In this document: in pieces, positions 1 through 7,978 of the stretch
How positions within the stretch are numbered: position 1 is the first letter of the stretch
How the letters are laid out: each line of letters starts with the position of its first letter
From: Halalkalibacter urbisdiaboli
GTDB lineage: Bacteria > Bacillota > Bacilli > Bacillales > Bacillaceae_D
Direction: 5' to 3'
Length of the DNA: 64,000 nucleotides
NCBI RefSeq assembly: GCF_002156385.1
Contig: NZ_MVJM01000001.1
Coordinates: forward strand, 700,861-764,860
Translations under genes and position numbers: made by a program
Notes under the pieces: model-generated
The model's database searches: none
Seen by the model: only the letters and a program-made list of their open reading frames with translations
Told to the model about the DNA's origin: nothing

Positions 1-602
1 CAGAATCTTGTATTCAAAAAAAGAGTTTTCACCATGATAAAGATGGTGATGCACACTATGATGTACTATCTGCGTTCCAAAAATCAATTCGGGGAAGTGA
101 TGTCAACGCCGCTCTTCATTATTTAGCAAGATTAATTGAAGCCGGAGATTTAGTAAGCATAAATCGACGTTTATTAGTCATTGCTTACGAAGATATAGGT
201 CTAGCGAGCCCACAAGCAGGGCCGCGAACTTTAGCAGCAATTGAAGCTTCTGAACGTTTAGGCCTGCCAGAAGCGAGGATTCCTTTAGCCAATGCTGTTG
301 TAGAGCTTTGTTTATCCCCTAAATCGAATACAGCCTACAAAGCGCTTGATGAAGCTCTTGCGGATATTCGAAACGGTCATATCGGGGATGTGCCAAAGCA
401 TTTAAAGGATGCGCATTATAGTGGAGCAAAACAGCTTGGTCGCGGTATCGAATACAAGTATCCTCATGACTATGAACACGGCTGGGTGAAGCAGCAGTAT
501 TTACCTAATTCAATAAAAGGAAAACGGTATTACGAACCAAAACGAACAGGAAAATTCGAACAAACTTTAGCAGAGGTCTATGAAAAGTTACAAAAAAAGT
601 AA
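1..602 (+). CDS. rarA: Replication-associated recombination protein A, 3' part
   Basis: The reading frame is open from base 3 to the TAA at 600-602, so only the C-terminal ~199 residues are in the window and the start lies upstream. The protein is the end of RarA (MgsA/WHIP-type AAA+ ATPase), which acts at stalled replication forks. Recognisable blocks are HHDKDGDAHYDVLSAFQKS, the run ARLIEAGD..NRRLLVIAYEDIGLA, and the C-terminal HDYEHGWVKQQYLP with KGKRYYEPKRTGKFE, typical of the MgsA tetramerisation domain. The ATPase half is not visible. In B. subtilis rarA (yrvN) also lies close to tcdA/yrvM and aspS-hisS, which fits the order here. Confidence 0.93.
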   Translation, partial: ESCIQKKSFHHDKDGDAHYDVLSAFQKSIRGSDVNAALHYLARLIEAGDLVSINRRLLVIAYEDIGLASPQAGPRTLAAIEASERLGLPEARIPLANAVVELCLSPKSNTAYKALDEALADIRNGHIGDVPKHLKDAHYSGAKQLGRGIEYKYPHDYEHGWVKQQYLPNSIKGKRYYEPKRTGKFEQTLAEVYEKLQKK

Positions 603-704
603 ATTAATTTAATATTTTTTCTATCATACTTGTATACACCCTCCTCATTTTGGAAAGAGTAGAAACTAACAGGACAACATAATCGAAATGAGGAGATGAA
701 AAGA

Positions 705-1331
705 ATGAAAGTTAGACAAGATGCATGGTCACATGAAGATGATGTTTTACTAGCAGAAACAGTGTTAAAGCATATTCGTGAAGGTAGCACTCAATTACGT
801 GCGTTTGATGAAGTTGGGGATGAATTGAATCGGACATCAGCTGCTTGCGGGTTCCGCTGGAATGCCGTTGTTCGTCAACGTTATATTAAACAAATAGCAG
901 AAGCGAAAAAAGAAAGAAAAGAAAGAAAACGTGCAGCTTCTGTTAGCTATTATACACCTAATAAGCCGATGTGGAGTATGATCCAGCAACAGCCTTCTTT
1001 TCAAACTGAGGCTTCATCCGAATTATCAATTGATTCAGTGATTCAATACCTTCAATCACTCTCTCAATCGGGTCAATCGCAAACACGCCTTCAGAAGGAA
1101 AATGAAGCACTACTTAAAGAAAATATGGAATTAATGACAAGAAACCGTGAGCTTGAGAAAGAATTACAAAAAATCAAGCAGGATAATAGTATTATTGAAG
1201 AAGATTATCAGTCTCTTATCCAAATTATGAACCGCGCTCGCCGAATGGCTATTTTAGAGGATGAAGAGCCTCTCTCAAACGCTGCTTTCAAGATGGATAA
1301 GAACGGCAATTTAGAAAAAATCGCAAAATAA
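705..1331 (+). CDS. RsfA-type prespore transcription factor (Myb/SANT-like)
   Basis: A 208-residue protein. The N-terminal ~50 residues (RQDAWSHEDDVLLAETVLKHI..GSTQLRAFDEVGDELNRTSAACGFRWN) form the tryptophan-spaced Myb/SANT-like DNA-binding module of RsfA regulators. A basic patch (KKERKERKR) follows, and the C-terminal third is a predicted coiled coil rich in E, K and L. RsfA of B. subtilis tunes sigma-F dependent forespore expression, and paralogues are common in Bacillaceae, so the family is clear but which paralogue this is remains open. An ATG at 696 abuts the AGGAG at 691-695 with no spacing. The ATG at 705 is correctly spaced and gives the usual MKVRQDAWS start, so it was chosen. A strong terminator follows at 1337-1374. 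Confidence 0.85.
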   Translation: MKVRQDAWSHEDDVLLAETVLKHIREGSTQLRAFDEVGDELNRTSAACGFRWNAVVRQRYIKQIAEAKKERKERKRAASVSYYTPNKPMWSMIQQQPSFQTEASSELSIDSVIQYLQSLSQSGQSQTRLQKENEALLKENMELMTRNRELEKELQKIKQDNSIIEEDYQSLIQIMNRARRMAILEDEEPLSNAAFKMDKNGNLEKIAK

Positions 1332-1336
1332 CAACG

Positions 1337-1374
1337 AAAAAGCTGCTTCCAATGTTACTTGGAGCAGCTTTTTT
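1337..1374. terminator. Bidirectional intrinsic terminator
   Basis: A near-perfect stem (AAAAAGCTGCTTCCAA with TTGGAGCAGCTTTTTT) has a 6-nt loop, an A-run on one side and a T-run on the other. It lies between the convergent rsfA-like gene and lutC and can serve both. Confidence 0.85.
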
Positions 1375-2091
1375 CTATTGATCTTCTACAACAATATAAC
1401 AAGCACGAACCGGACCATGTACACCAACAACCAGATTCATTTCAATATCGGCACTGTTACTTGGCCCTGATATAAAGTTAACACAGGAAGGAAACCGACC
1501 ATCTTCTAAAGCTAACTCATGTAGCTTTGAAGCAGCTTGTGTCATCCGAGGTACTATTGTACTTTTTGGAATAATGGCAATATAACTAGTTGGCAATAAA
1601 CTAACCGACCTTCCTTTATTTGAATCACTTAAAAGGACAACCGTCCCTGATTCAGCAAGTGTCATATCCGAAAACGTAATTCCGATATCTGCTTTTTCTG
1701 CAATTTCAATATTCGCTCTACCTTTTTCTACATCCCAAAAGTGAATAGATTTCCCTTCATGTTCTAAACCTTCAAAGAAAGAACTTAAACCATATTGTTC
1801 AAATCTTTCATCCTTCCAATTAACAATCCGCTTTCCCTCGAAATCTTCAATAATATCTCCAAGCATTATTGGTAGGTTTTCTAACGTTGTCTGTTCAAAC
1901 CGTGTGTGAATTCTTTTACACTGTTCTTTTAGCCGTTCAACTAATTGTTCTTGAGTCTCTCCTTTAAATACCTCATATTGCGGCTGCTTCTTCCATACAG
2001 GGCGTTCAACACCAGTTTTGCGTCGCTTGCGACCAAGGCTTTTTGCAATTTGATTTAAAAACTTTTCTTTATTTTGAACTGTTCCTGTCAT
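1375..2091 (-). CDS. lutC: Lactate utilization protein C
   Basis: LutC (LUD domain, about 238 residues) is one of three proteins that together oxidise L-lactate to pyruvate in Bacillus. The start ATG at 2091 overlaps the lutB stop as ATGA and gives [20 protein letters not shown], aligned with family members; the longer frame upstream is inside lutB. The motifs [20 protein letters not shown] and [19 protein letters not shown] are characteristic of the LUD fold. It is the last gene of the lutABC operon and is followed by the shared terminator at 1337-1374. Confidence 0.95.
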   Translation of the reverse strand: MTGTVQNKEKFLNQIAKSLGRKRRKTGVERPVWKKQPQYEVFKGETQEQLVERLKEQCKRIHTRFEQTTLENLPIMLGDIIEDFEGKRIVNWKDERFEQYGLSSFFEGLEHEGKSIHFWDVEKGRANIEIAEKADIGITFSDMTLAESGTVVLLSDSNKGRSVSLLPTSYIAIIPKSTIVPRMTQAASKLHELALEDGRFPSCVNFISGPSNSADIEMNLVVGVHGPVRACYIVVEDQ

Positions 2092-3515
2092 GAGCGGTCT
2101 CCTTTCCCACGCTTCGAAAACCATCGACTAAACGATTCCTTGCTTGGCTCTGGAAAGTCACGAATATCCGTCCAAGGTTTAACTGGGCCAGGTCCCTTTG
2201 TGATTTTTCCATCCTTTACAAGCGGTCCCATCATTGTTGGTGCAAACTTTGAACCAGCACTATAGAGCTTCGGATTTGACATCGCCATTGCAAAGCCTTT
2301 CATCGCTAACTTTTCACCAAAGGAACCTTTGCCTTGTTCTTCAACCATATTCCGACGATGTCTAACGAGTAAGTCATGCAACGGAATTTTAACCGGACAG
2401 GCTTCTGTACAAGCTCCACATAAGCTTGATGCATAAGGAAGTTCTTTATAATCATCATAACCGCCTAATAGTGGTGAAAGTACCGCACCGATTGGGCCGG
2501 GATAAATCGAGCCATACGAGTGGCCACCGATATGGCGATAAATCGGACATACATTAATACAGGCTGCACAACGAATACATTGAAGTGCGGATTGAAATTC
2601 TGTCCCTAAAATATCAGATCGACCATTATCAACTATGACAAGATGAAATTCCTCAGGTCCGTCTATATCTCCTTCTTCTTTAGGACCTGTCAATCCTGTA
2701 ATATAGCTCGTAAGCTTTTGTCCGACCGCACTTCGACAAAGCATACTGACGAGCACTTCTAATTCCTCCCACGTCGGCACGATTCGTTCCATTCCCATTA
2801 CAGTAATTTGCGTCTTCGGTAATGATGAGGCTAATCGGGCATTTCCTTCGTTCGTGACAAGTGAAATACTACCTGATTCAGCAACCGCAAAGTTACAACC
2901 TGTAATGCCAAGATCTGCATCCAAAAATTCTTGCCGTAGCTGCTCTCGCGCAAATAGGGCGAGCTCCTCCGGTTTTGAGGAATTCTGATAGCCTTTTTTA
3001 TCGCGAAACGTATCACGAATTTGGTCTTTATTTTTATGAAGCGCAGGCGCTACGATATGCGAAGGTGGGTCATGGTCATCAATTTGAAGAATGTATTCAC
3101 CTAAATCCGTTTCAATGACTTCACAGCCAAGCGATTCAAGTGCTTCATTCATACTTATTTCTTCTGTCACCATCGATTTAGATTTAATGATTTTTTTTGC
3201 CTGTTTCTCAGCAGCAACATGTTTAATATAGTCATTTGCTTCTTCAGCTGTTTGAGCAAAAAAAACATGACCACCTTTTTTAATAACATTATCAGTAAGT
3301 TGCTCTAAATAATAATCAAGATTCTCTAACGTATGCTGTCTAATTTCCTCTGATAAATCTCGCCAATCTTCCCAATTACCAAGCTCTTCTGCTGCGTTTA
3401 AACGTGCATTTTTTAGCCGCTCTTGTGCAGAAACCATTGCATTTCGCATAAATTCGTTTTTGAGGCCTTTATCTACACGACCGTGAAATTCTATATCTCC
3501 TATTTTCATTGCCAT
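2088..3515 (-). CDS. lutB: Lactate utilization iron-sulfur protein B
   Basis: A 475-residue iron-sulfur protein of the lactate oxidation complex. An N-terminal LUD domain is followed by two ferredoxin-type clusters: Cys313-x2-Cys316-x2-Cys319-x3-Cys323 ([12 protein letters not shown]) and Cys366-x2-Cys369-x3-Cys373 (CGACTEACP). It is close to full-length B. subtilis LutB along its whole sequence, including the MAMKIG start. It lies between lutA (14-nt gap) and lutC (ATGA overlap), so translation of the three is probably coupled. The clusters are expected to pass electrons from lactate to the respiratory chain. Confidence 0.97.
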   Translation of the reverse strand: MAMKIGDIEFHGRVDKGLKNEFMRNAMVSAQERLKNARLNAAEELGNWEDWRDLSEEIRQHTLENLDYYLEQLTDNVIKKGGHVFFAQTAEEANDYIKHVAAEKQAKKIIKSKSMVTEEISMNEALESLGCEVIETDLGEYILQIDDHDPPSHIVAPALHKNKDQIRDTFRDKKGYQNSSKPEELALFAREQLRQEFLDADLGITGCNFAVAESGSISLVTNEGNARLASSLPKTQITVMGMERIVPTWEELEVLVSMLCRSAVGQKLTSYITGLTGPKEEGDIDGPEEFHLVIVDNGRSDILGTEFQSALQCIRCAACINVCPIYRHIGGHSYGSIYPGPIGAVLSPLLGGYDDYKELPYASSLCGACTEACPVKIPLHDLLVRHRRNMVEEQGKGSFGEKLAMKGFAMAMSNPKLYSAGSKFAPTMMGPLVKDGKITKGPGPVKPWTDIRDFPEPSKESFSRWFSKRGKGDRS

Positions 3516-3529
3516 AATCCATTCACCTC

Positions 3530-4252
3530 CTATTTTGTTTCTTGGTTTAATACTTGGGCAATATGCATAACCTTAATTGGCTTTCCTTGACGGTCAATTC
3601 GTCCACCAATGTTCATTAAGCAACCGCAATCTGCTCCAATCAATACTTCAGAATTTGTTTCCTCAATATGACTTATTTTTTCATTCACCATTTGCTCTGA
3701 AATCGGAACCATTTTTACAGAAAACGTCCCACCGAAACCACAACAAATTTCTTTATTAGGTAAGCTTGTAAATTCAAGACCTTCTACATTTTTTAATAAT
3801 TTGGACGGTGCATCTTTGACTCCAAGAAGTCTTGTCATATGACAGGAAGTATGATAAGTCGCCTTTACCGGTAGACTTGCTCCTACATCTTCCACTTTTA
3901 ATACATCAACGAGGAATTGCGTAAATTCAAACGTTTTTGCCTTAAGTGCCTCGGCTTTTTCTTTCCATTCAGGGTCCGCTTCGAATAAATGTGGATATTC
4001 ATGTATCATCGATGCACAAGATCCCGATGGTGCGACCACGTACTCGGATTGTTCAAATACACGGATCATATTTTTTGCTACATCTCTTGATTCACGATGA
4101 TAACCACTATTATAAGCAGGCTGGCCACAGCACGTTTGTTGTGCCGGAAAATCAACCTTACACCCCAATCGTTCAAGAACTTCAACGGTATCTTTTCCTA
4201 CACCTGGATAGAACACATCCGCAAGACATGTGATAAATAACGAAACATTCAT
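3530..4252 (-). CDS. lutA: Lactate utilization protein A
   Basis: LutA, 240 residues, is the CCG-domain (cysteine-rich, heterodisulfide-reductase-like) member of the lactate oxidation complex. The two signature cysteine pairs are Cys41-Cys42 ([11 protein letters not shown]) and Cys170-Cys171 ([11 protein letters not shown]), with further cysteines at PSGSCASM and HTSCHMT. It is first in the lutABC operon, read from a probable sigma-A promoter 51-79 nt upstream. In B. subtilis the operon is induced by lactate through the GntR-type LutR and repressed by SinR. Neither regulator is in this window. Confidence 0.97.
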   Translation of the reverse strand: MNVSLFITCLADVFYPGVGKDTVEVLERLGCKVDFPAQQTCCGQPAYNSGYHRESRDVAKNMIRVFEQSEYVVAPSGSCASMIHEYPHLFEADPEWKEKAEALKAKTFEFTQFLVDVLKVEDVGASLPVKATYHTSCHMTRLLGVKDAPSKLLKNVEGLEFTSLPNKEICCGFGGTFSVKMVPISEQMVNEKISHIEETNSEVLIGADCGCLMNIGGRIDRQGKPIKVMHIAQVLNQETK

Positions 4253-4302
4253 CTATCTTTCCTCCTCTAAGAGATAAGGTCATCAGATCACTTAATAAAA
4301 CA

Positions 4303-4331
4303 AGTATAGTAGATTTATGTTTTTTTTACAA
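4303..4331 (-). promoter_or_regulatory. Probable sigma-A promoter of lutABC
   Basis: On the minus strand TTGTAA (4326-4331), a 17-nt spacer and TATACT (4303-4308) lie 51 nt upstream of the lutA start. No operator could be assigned with confidence. Confidence 0.5.
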
Positions 4332-4360
4332 TGAAGCTTTTTACATTTACAAAAAGTTCT

Positions 4361-4389
4361 TAATAAACCTATACACCTTACACATACTA
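4361..4389 (+). promoter_or_regulatory. Possible sigma-G/sigma-F type promoter
   Basis: TAATA (4361-4365), a 17-nt spacer and CATACTA (4383-4389) resemble the forespore promoter pattern GHATR-N17/18-CATnnTA, with a perfect -10 and one mismatch in the -35. It ends 29 nt before the small gene at 4419. Pattern recognition only. Confidence 0.35.
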
Positions 4390-4418
4390 CATATGAATAC
4401 ATTTTGGAGGTGACTTAA

Positions 4419-4589
4419 TTGGGAGACTGGAACGAACAAGCCTATCGAAACAACAATGTTCAACCGGATTTAAATTTTAAAAAAGAGGCGTTAACAGAAA
4501 AGAAAATCCAATTAGATGCACAAGAGCAAATAGGAATCGAAAAGATTGGACAAGGTGAAAGAGATGTAAGGCCACAAGGTGGTCAATAG
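4419..4589 (+). CDS. Small hydrophilic protein, possibly forespore-expressed
   Basis: A 56-residue reading frame starts at TTG (4419) behind a strong ribosome site GGAGGTGA (4407-4414) and ends at TAG (4587-4589), directly followed by a terminator. The product is highly charged and glutamine/asparagine-rich with no hydrophobic core (begins MGDWNEQAYRNNNVQPD, ends RPQGGQ). Size and composition recall small spore proteins, and a sigma-G-like promoter sits upstream, but I do not recognise the family. Evidence for expression is the complete set of promoter-like sequence, ribosome site, frame and terminator. It is transcribed against both lutABC and tcdA. Confidence 0.55.
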   Translation: MGDWNEQAYRNNNVQPDLNFKKEALTEKKIQLDAQEQIGIEKIGQGERDVRPQGGQ

Positions 4590-4598
4590 AAAAAATGA

Positions 4599-4643
4599 AA
4601 AAAGGCTTGCCCTAAGTTTTACACTTTTGAGCAAGCCTTTTTG
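4599..4643. terminator. Bidirectional intrinsic terminator
   Basis: AAAGGCTTGC (4601-4610) pairs with GCAAGCCTTT (4631-4640) and is flanked by an A-run and a T-run. It serves the small gene at 4419 and tcdA, which ends at 4647. Confidence 0.8.
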
Positions 4644-4646
4644 TTT

Positions 4647-5408
4647 TCATCTAGAAATCGTGATATCCTTTAACAACTTTGTAATGACATGGCCAGCCAT
4701 AATTAAACCAGCTACCGATGGCACAAATGCATTTGAAGATGGGGGCATTTTCGCTTTACGAATGGTTCCCTCTTCTGCAGCATCAGGAACAATTTCTTTA
4801 CGAATGTCTTCCCTGATTTTGATTGGTTGTTCATCGGAGAACACTACCTCGATACCTTTACGAATACCTTCTTTTCTCAACCGAGTACGTATGACCTTTG
4901 CAATTGGATCATAGCTGGTTTTGGAAATATCAGCAATTCGTAAACGTGTCGGATCCATTTTATTTGCAGCGCCCATACTTGAAATGATCGGAATCTTCCG
5001 TTCTAGGCATTGCTTCATTAGGTGAATTTTATACGAAATTGTATCACTTGCGTCAATTACATAATCCAAATTATAGCTAAAGAATTGTTCATACGTTTCT
5101 TCCGTATAAAACATTTTTAGCGCAATTACTTCACAATTTGGATTAATATCGGCAATTCGTTCCTTCATCAATTCAACCTTTTGACGACCTACTGTTGAAA
5201 GTAAAGCATGGATTTGCCTATTAACATTCGTAATATCAACATCATCTTTATCAACTAAAACGAGTCGTCCTACTCCTGAACGTGCAAGAGCCTCTGCAGA
5301 AAAAGAACCAACGCCACCAATTCCTAATACAGCTACCGTACTATTCTTTAACTGCTCTAAGCCATCATGGCCAATCGCTAATTCATTTCGTGAAAATTGA
5401 TGCAACAT
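4647..5408 (-). CDS. tcdA: tRNA threonylcarbamoyladenosine dehydratase
   Basis: A 253-residue ThiF/MoeB/E1-like protein. Its N-terminal ATP-binding motif is VAVLGIGGVGSFSAEALARSG (Gly29-x-Gly31-Gly32), followed by DKDDVDITNVNRQ, which binds the nucleotide. TcdA (CsdL; YrvM in B. subtilis) dehydrates t6A37 of ANN-decoding tRNAs to the cyclic ct6A form. The C-terminal region FVPSVAGLIMAGHVI is also typical. The start ATG at 5408 has a TAGGAGGAG ribosome site. The gene stands alone between the terminator at 4599-4643 and gndA. Confidence 0.92.
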   Translation of the reverse strand: MLHQFSRNELAIGHDGLEQLKNSTVAVLGIGGVGSFSAEALARSGVGRLVLVDKDDVDITNVNRQIHALLSTVGRQKVELMKERIADINPNCEVIALKMFYTEETYEQFFSYNLDYVIDASDTISYKIHLMKQCLERKIPIISSMGAANKMDPTRLRIADISKTSYDPIAKVIRTRLRKEGIRKGIEVVFSDEQPIKIREDIRKEIVPDAAEEGTIRKAKMPPSSNAFVPSVAGLIMAGHVITKLLKDITISR

Positions 5409-5476
5409 GATTTACTCCTCCTACACGTATGGTTTATTCAATGAGACTTACATGAAAGTTAGGAGCATTTAACATG

Positions 5477-6883
5477 TTATTCCATCCAATTTGTATGGAA
5501 TGTTCCTTCTTTGTCAATTCGTTGGTACGTATGTGCACCAAAATAGTCTCTTTGCGCTTGTAATAAGTTTGCAGGAAGAGTTGCTGTTCTGTAGCTATCA
5601 AAATACGCTAATCCACTTGCAAAACCTGGAACTGGAATACCGCGCTTGATTGCTTCTGCAACAACTTCACGCCAAGCATCTTGATATTCTTCCACACTCT
5701 TTTGGAAATATGAATCTAATAATAAATTAGTTAAACCTGGATTCTTATCATACGCATCCTTAATATTTTGAAGGAATCGAGCACGAATGATGCATCCGCC
5801 ACGGAAAATCATCGCAATATCCCCATAGTTTAAATCCCAGTTATACTCTTCAGATGCTGCTTTCATTTGAGCAAAACCTTGGGCATAAGAGCAAATTTTA
5901 CTTGCATATAGAGCTCTTCTAATTTTTTCAATAAAGTCTTTCTTATCACCATCAAAAGGTGTTGTCTTCGGTCCGTTAAGAATTTTGCTTGCTTTCACAC
6001 GCTCTTCCTTCATTGCTGAAAGAAAACGTTGGAAAACTGATTCCGTAATAATGGAAAGAGGGACACCTAAATCTAATGAACTTTGGCTTGTCCACTTACC
6101 TGTACCCTTTTGACCAGCTGTATCTAGGATTAAATCAACTAATGGCTTACCAGTTTCTTCGTCAACCTTTGTAAAGATATCCGCTGTGATTTCAATTAAA
6201 TATGAATCAAGCTCGCCTTTATTCCACTCAGCAAATGTTTCATGAAGCTCCTGAGCATTTAAACCAAGAACTTCCTTCATAAGCATATACGCTTCTGTAA
6301 TTAGCTGCATATCCCCATATTCAATTCCGTTATGAACCATTTTCACATAGTGCCCTGCACCATCTGGACCAATATATGTAGAACATGGATCTCCATCTAC
6401 TTTTGCAGAAATATCAGTAAATATCGGTTTTACAAGTTCATACGCATCCTTTTGACCACCTGGCATAATTGAAGGTCCTTTTAGCGCTCCCTCTTCTCCA
6501 CCAGATACACCTGTTCCGACAAAATTAATACCTGCTTCTTCTAACTCTTTGTTACGACGGATTGTATCCTCAAAATAAGCATTACCACCATCGATAATGA
6601 CATCACCTTTATCAAGAAGTGGCTTTAATTGCTCAATTGTTGCATCCGTTGGTCCACCTGCTTTAACCATGATCATAATCCGGCGTGGTTTTTCTAAAGA
6701 ATTAACAAACTCCTCAACTGAATATGTACCTACGACGTTTTTTCCCTGAGCTTCTGTTAAAAACTCCTCTGTTTTTTGAGAGGAACGATTGTATACGGAC
6801 ACACTGTATCCTCTACTTTCAATATTTAGGGCTAAGTTTTTCCCCATGACTGCTAAACCAATGACACCAATCTGTTGTGGCAT
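5477..6883 (-). CDS. gndA: 6-phosphogluconate dehydrogenase, decarboxylating (NADP-type)
   Basis: A full-length 468-residue enzyme of the oxidative pentose phosphate pathway, converting 6-phosphogluconate to ribulose 5-phosphate. The Rossmann motif is [17 protein letters not shown], and the following NRSSQKT is the pattern expected for NADP binding. Catalytic landmarks include [13 protein letters not shown], the lysine region [15 protein letters not shown], and the C-terminal YFGAHTYQR. Length and sequence match GndA (YqjI) of B. subtilis. A good GGTGG ribosome site precedes the ATG at 6883. Confidence 0.96.
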   Translation of the reverse strand: MPQQIGVIGLAVMGKNLALNIESRGYSVSVYNRSSQKTEEFLTEAQGKNVVGTYSVEEFVNSLEKPRRIMIMVKAGGPTDATIEQLKPLLDKGDVIIDGGNAYFEDTIRRNKELEEAGINFVGTGVSGGEEGALKGPSIMPGGQKDAYELVKPIFTDISAKVDGDPCSTYIGPDGAGHYVKMVHNGIEYGDMQLITEAYMLMKEVLGLNAQELHETFAEWNKGELDSYLIEITADIFTKVDEETGKPLVDLILDTAGQKGTGKWTSQSSLDLGVPLSIITESVFQRFLSAMKEERVKASKILNGPKTTPFDGDKKDFIEKIRRALYASKICSYAQGFAQMKAASEEYNWDLNYGDIAMIFRGGCIIRARFLQNIKDAYDKNPGLTNLLLDSYFQKSVEEYQDAWREVVAEAIKRGIPVPGFASGLAYFDSYRTATLPANLLQAQRDYFGAHTYQRIDKEGTFHTNWME

Positions 6884-7148
6884 GTAGCCTCCACCTTTCT
6901 TTCTTTTTAGTAAAATCCCTGGTTTTCCACTTTAAAGAAAAATAAGTTCCCATTCGATTCGACTCTTATGGTTACCCAATTCTATGTCGAGTTTTTCCTG
7001 CTTCGGCAAAAAGTATGAAATCATTATTTCTAGGTTTAACCTTTAACCATGCTATTATAACAGTCGAACACGCTAAAATTTTCAGAAAACCAGTCATTTA
7101 TGACATCATACCAAAAACTTTAAAGTAATGCACTCGTTTGAACACGAC
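6884..7148. other. Intergenic DNA upstream of gndA
   Basis: No gene is seen. A TATAAT-like hexamer on the minus strand (7054-7059) could be a -10 box for gndA, but no good -35 stands 16-18 nt upstream of it. The remainder shows no repeat or conserved RNA motif. Confidence 0.4.
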
Positions 7149-7184
7149 AAAAAACAGCCTAATACTGTGTTAGACTGTTTTTTT
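7149..7184 (-). terminator. Terminator of the 6S RNA gene
   Basis: On the minus strand ACAGTCTAA pairs with TTAGGCTGT (one mismatch) and is followed by TTTTTTG. It lies immediately 3' of the predicted 6S RNA. Confidence 0.7.
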
Positions 7185-7398
7185 GATAGATTTTACAAAG
7201 GATGTAGTCTAAGAATCCCAAATATGCCGTATTTCCTTCGTTTTGAACCTGCGCTAGCAGGTGGGTGCTTTGCAATGATTTTTTTACGTCCTCTACGCAA
7301 TGAAGGCTTGTAATCCAATCACTAACGTTAAGCTCCCGTTTCAAAAGTGTTGGCTCAAAACTGATAGCGTTCCACGTACATCTCAGGACTCTTATTTG
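7185..7398 (-). ncRNA. bsrA: 6S RNA (bsrA type)
   Basis: The minus strand reads GAGTCCTGAGATGT near its 5' end, then AGCCAACACTTTTG and AAACGGGAGC, and later CACCCACCTGC..GCAGG and GGCATATTTGGGATTCTTA. The two ends pair (TAAGAGTCC with GGGATTCTTA, including wobbles) to give a long closing stem around an open central region, the 6S architecture that binds sigma-A RNA polymerase and mimics an open promoter. Position supports the call: 6S-1 (bsrA) in B. subtilis lies between aspS and yrvM/tcdA. Ends are approximate, inferred from the promoter at 7405-7433 and the terminator at 7149-7184. Short reading frames crossing the region are discounted. Confidence 0.8.
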
Positions 7399-7404
7399 CT
7401 TTTT

Positions 7405-7433
7405 ATGTTATCATAACAAAACCACACTTGCAA
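7405..7433 (-). promoter_or_regulatory. Promoter of the 6S RNA gene
   Basis: Minus-strand TTGCAA (7428-7433), a 17-nt spacer and TAACAT (7405-7410) place transcription start near 7398, just before the 5' strand of the closing stem. Confidence 0.55.
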
Positions 7434-7507
7434 GCGCTTTCAGTATTTTTTATATTTTTACTGTTCTTGGTGTTTCTATTCTTCATGTGATACAGTTTTA
7501 AGAAAGA

Positions 7508-7620
7508 GAGGTTATCCCCAAAGTCGATTTTTTTCTTTTGGGATAATCTCGAAGTAATACGCAAAGTCGCTACTACATGAGTGGGGTTCTCGTAGTAGTA
7601 GCGTACGGAGCTGCGATTCA
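7508..7620. repeat. Two-part palindromic intergenic element, copy 1
   Basis: Part one is a hairpin, GAGGTTATCCCCAA (7508-7521) with TTGGGATAATCTC (7538-7550), followed by a T-rich run on the minus strand. Part two is a palindrome, roughly 7551-7619, with arms GTCGCTACTAC and GTAGTAGTAGCG around the loop GAGTGGGGTTCTC. Related sequences occur near 20472, 22925, 28442 and 63203. On the minus strand it follows the hom stop, with the small gene 7673-7978 on the opposite strand between them. Confidence 0.65.
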
Positions 7621-7672
7621 GGTCTCTATTAATTAGACACCACTAACTATCTAAAAAAAGAGGAGCTTTTTC

Positions 7673-7978
7673 ATGGATATTCTTGCGACTCAAACTTGTA
7701 TAGAAGTAAAACAAGAAATTGGTTGGACAGAAAAGCGTATTGTGGAAGAGTCTTACAAAATGACTCTGTTTTCAGATAAATTGACAGTCAAAAATGAAAC
7801 CTATCCAATTGCGGCGATTTTCGATATTTCCTTCCGAAAAAGGCCAGATAAAAACGCAATGGGTTTTCTATATTTACATACATCAAGTGGTGTTCGAACA
7901 TTTTACATAAAAGAAGAGCCTCTTAAGCTGATAGAGGCTTATAAACAATTAAAATTAGAACGTCCCGATTTGCGTTGA
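7673..7978 (+). CDS. Small conserved-looking protein, function unknown
   Basis: A 101-residue soluble protein with an AGAGGAGC ribosome site 7 nt before its ATG. Alternating beta-strand-like segments (RIVEESYKMTLFSDKLTVKN, YPIAAIFDISFRK, MGFLYLHTSSGVRTFYI) followed by a C-terminal helix (PLKLIEAYKQLKLERP) suggest a small PH-like barrel. That is a structural impression, not a family match. It is convergent with hom and its last 24 nt overlap the 3' end of hom. Between it and the 6S gene lies palindromic element copy 1. Confidence 0.6.
   Translation: MDILATQTCIEVKQEIGWTEKRIVEESYKMTLFSDKLTVKNETYPIAAIFDISFRKRPDKNAMGFLYLHTSSGVRTFYIKEEPLKLIEAYKQLKLERPDLR

Noticed and set aside
696-704. ATG at 696 as start of the RsfA-like gene
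   Set aside because: It directly abuts the AGGAG site; ATG 705 is correctly spaced.
7128-7344. Two opposed ~61-codon frames
   Set aside because: They cover the 6S RNA gene and its terminator; no ribosome sites or protein-like composition.
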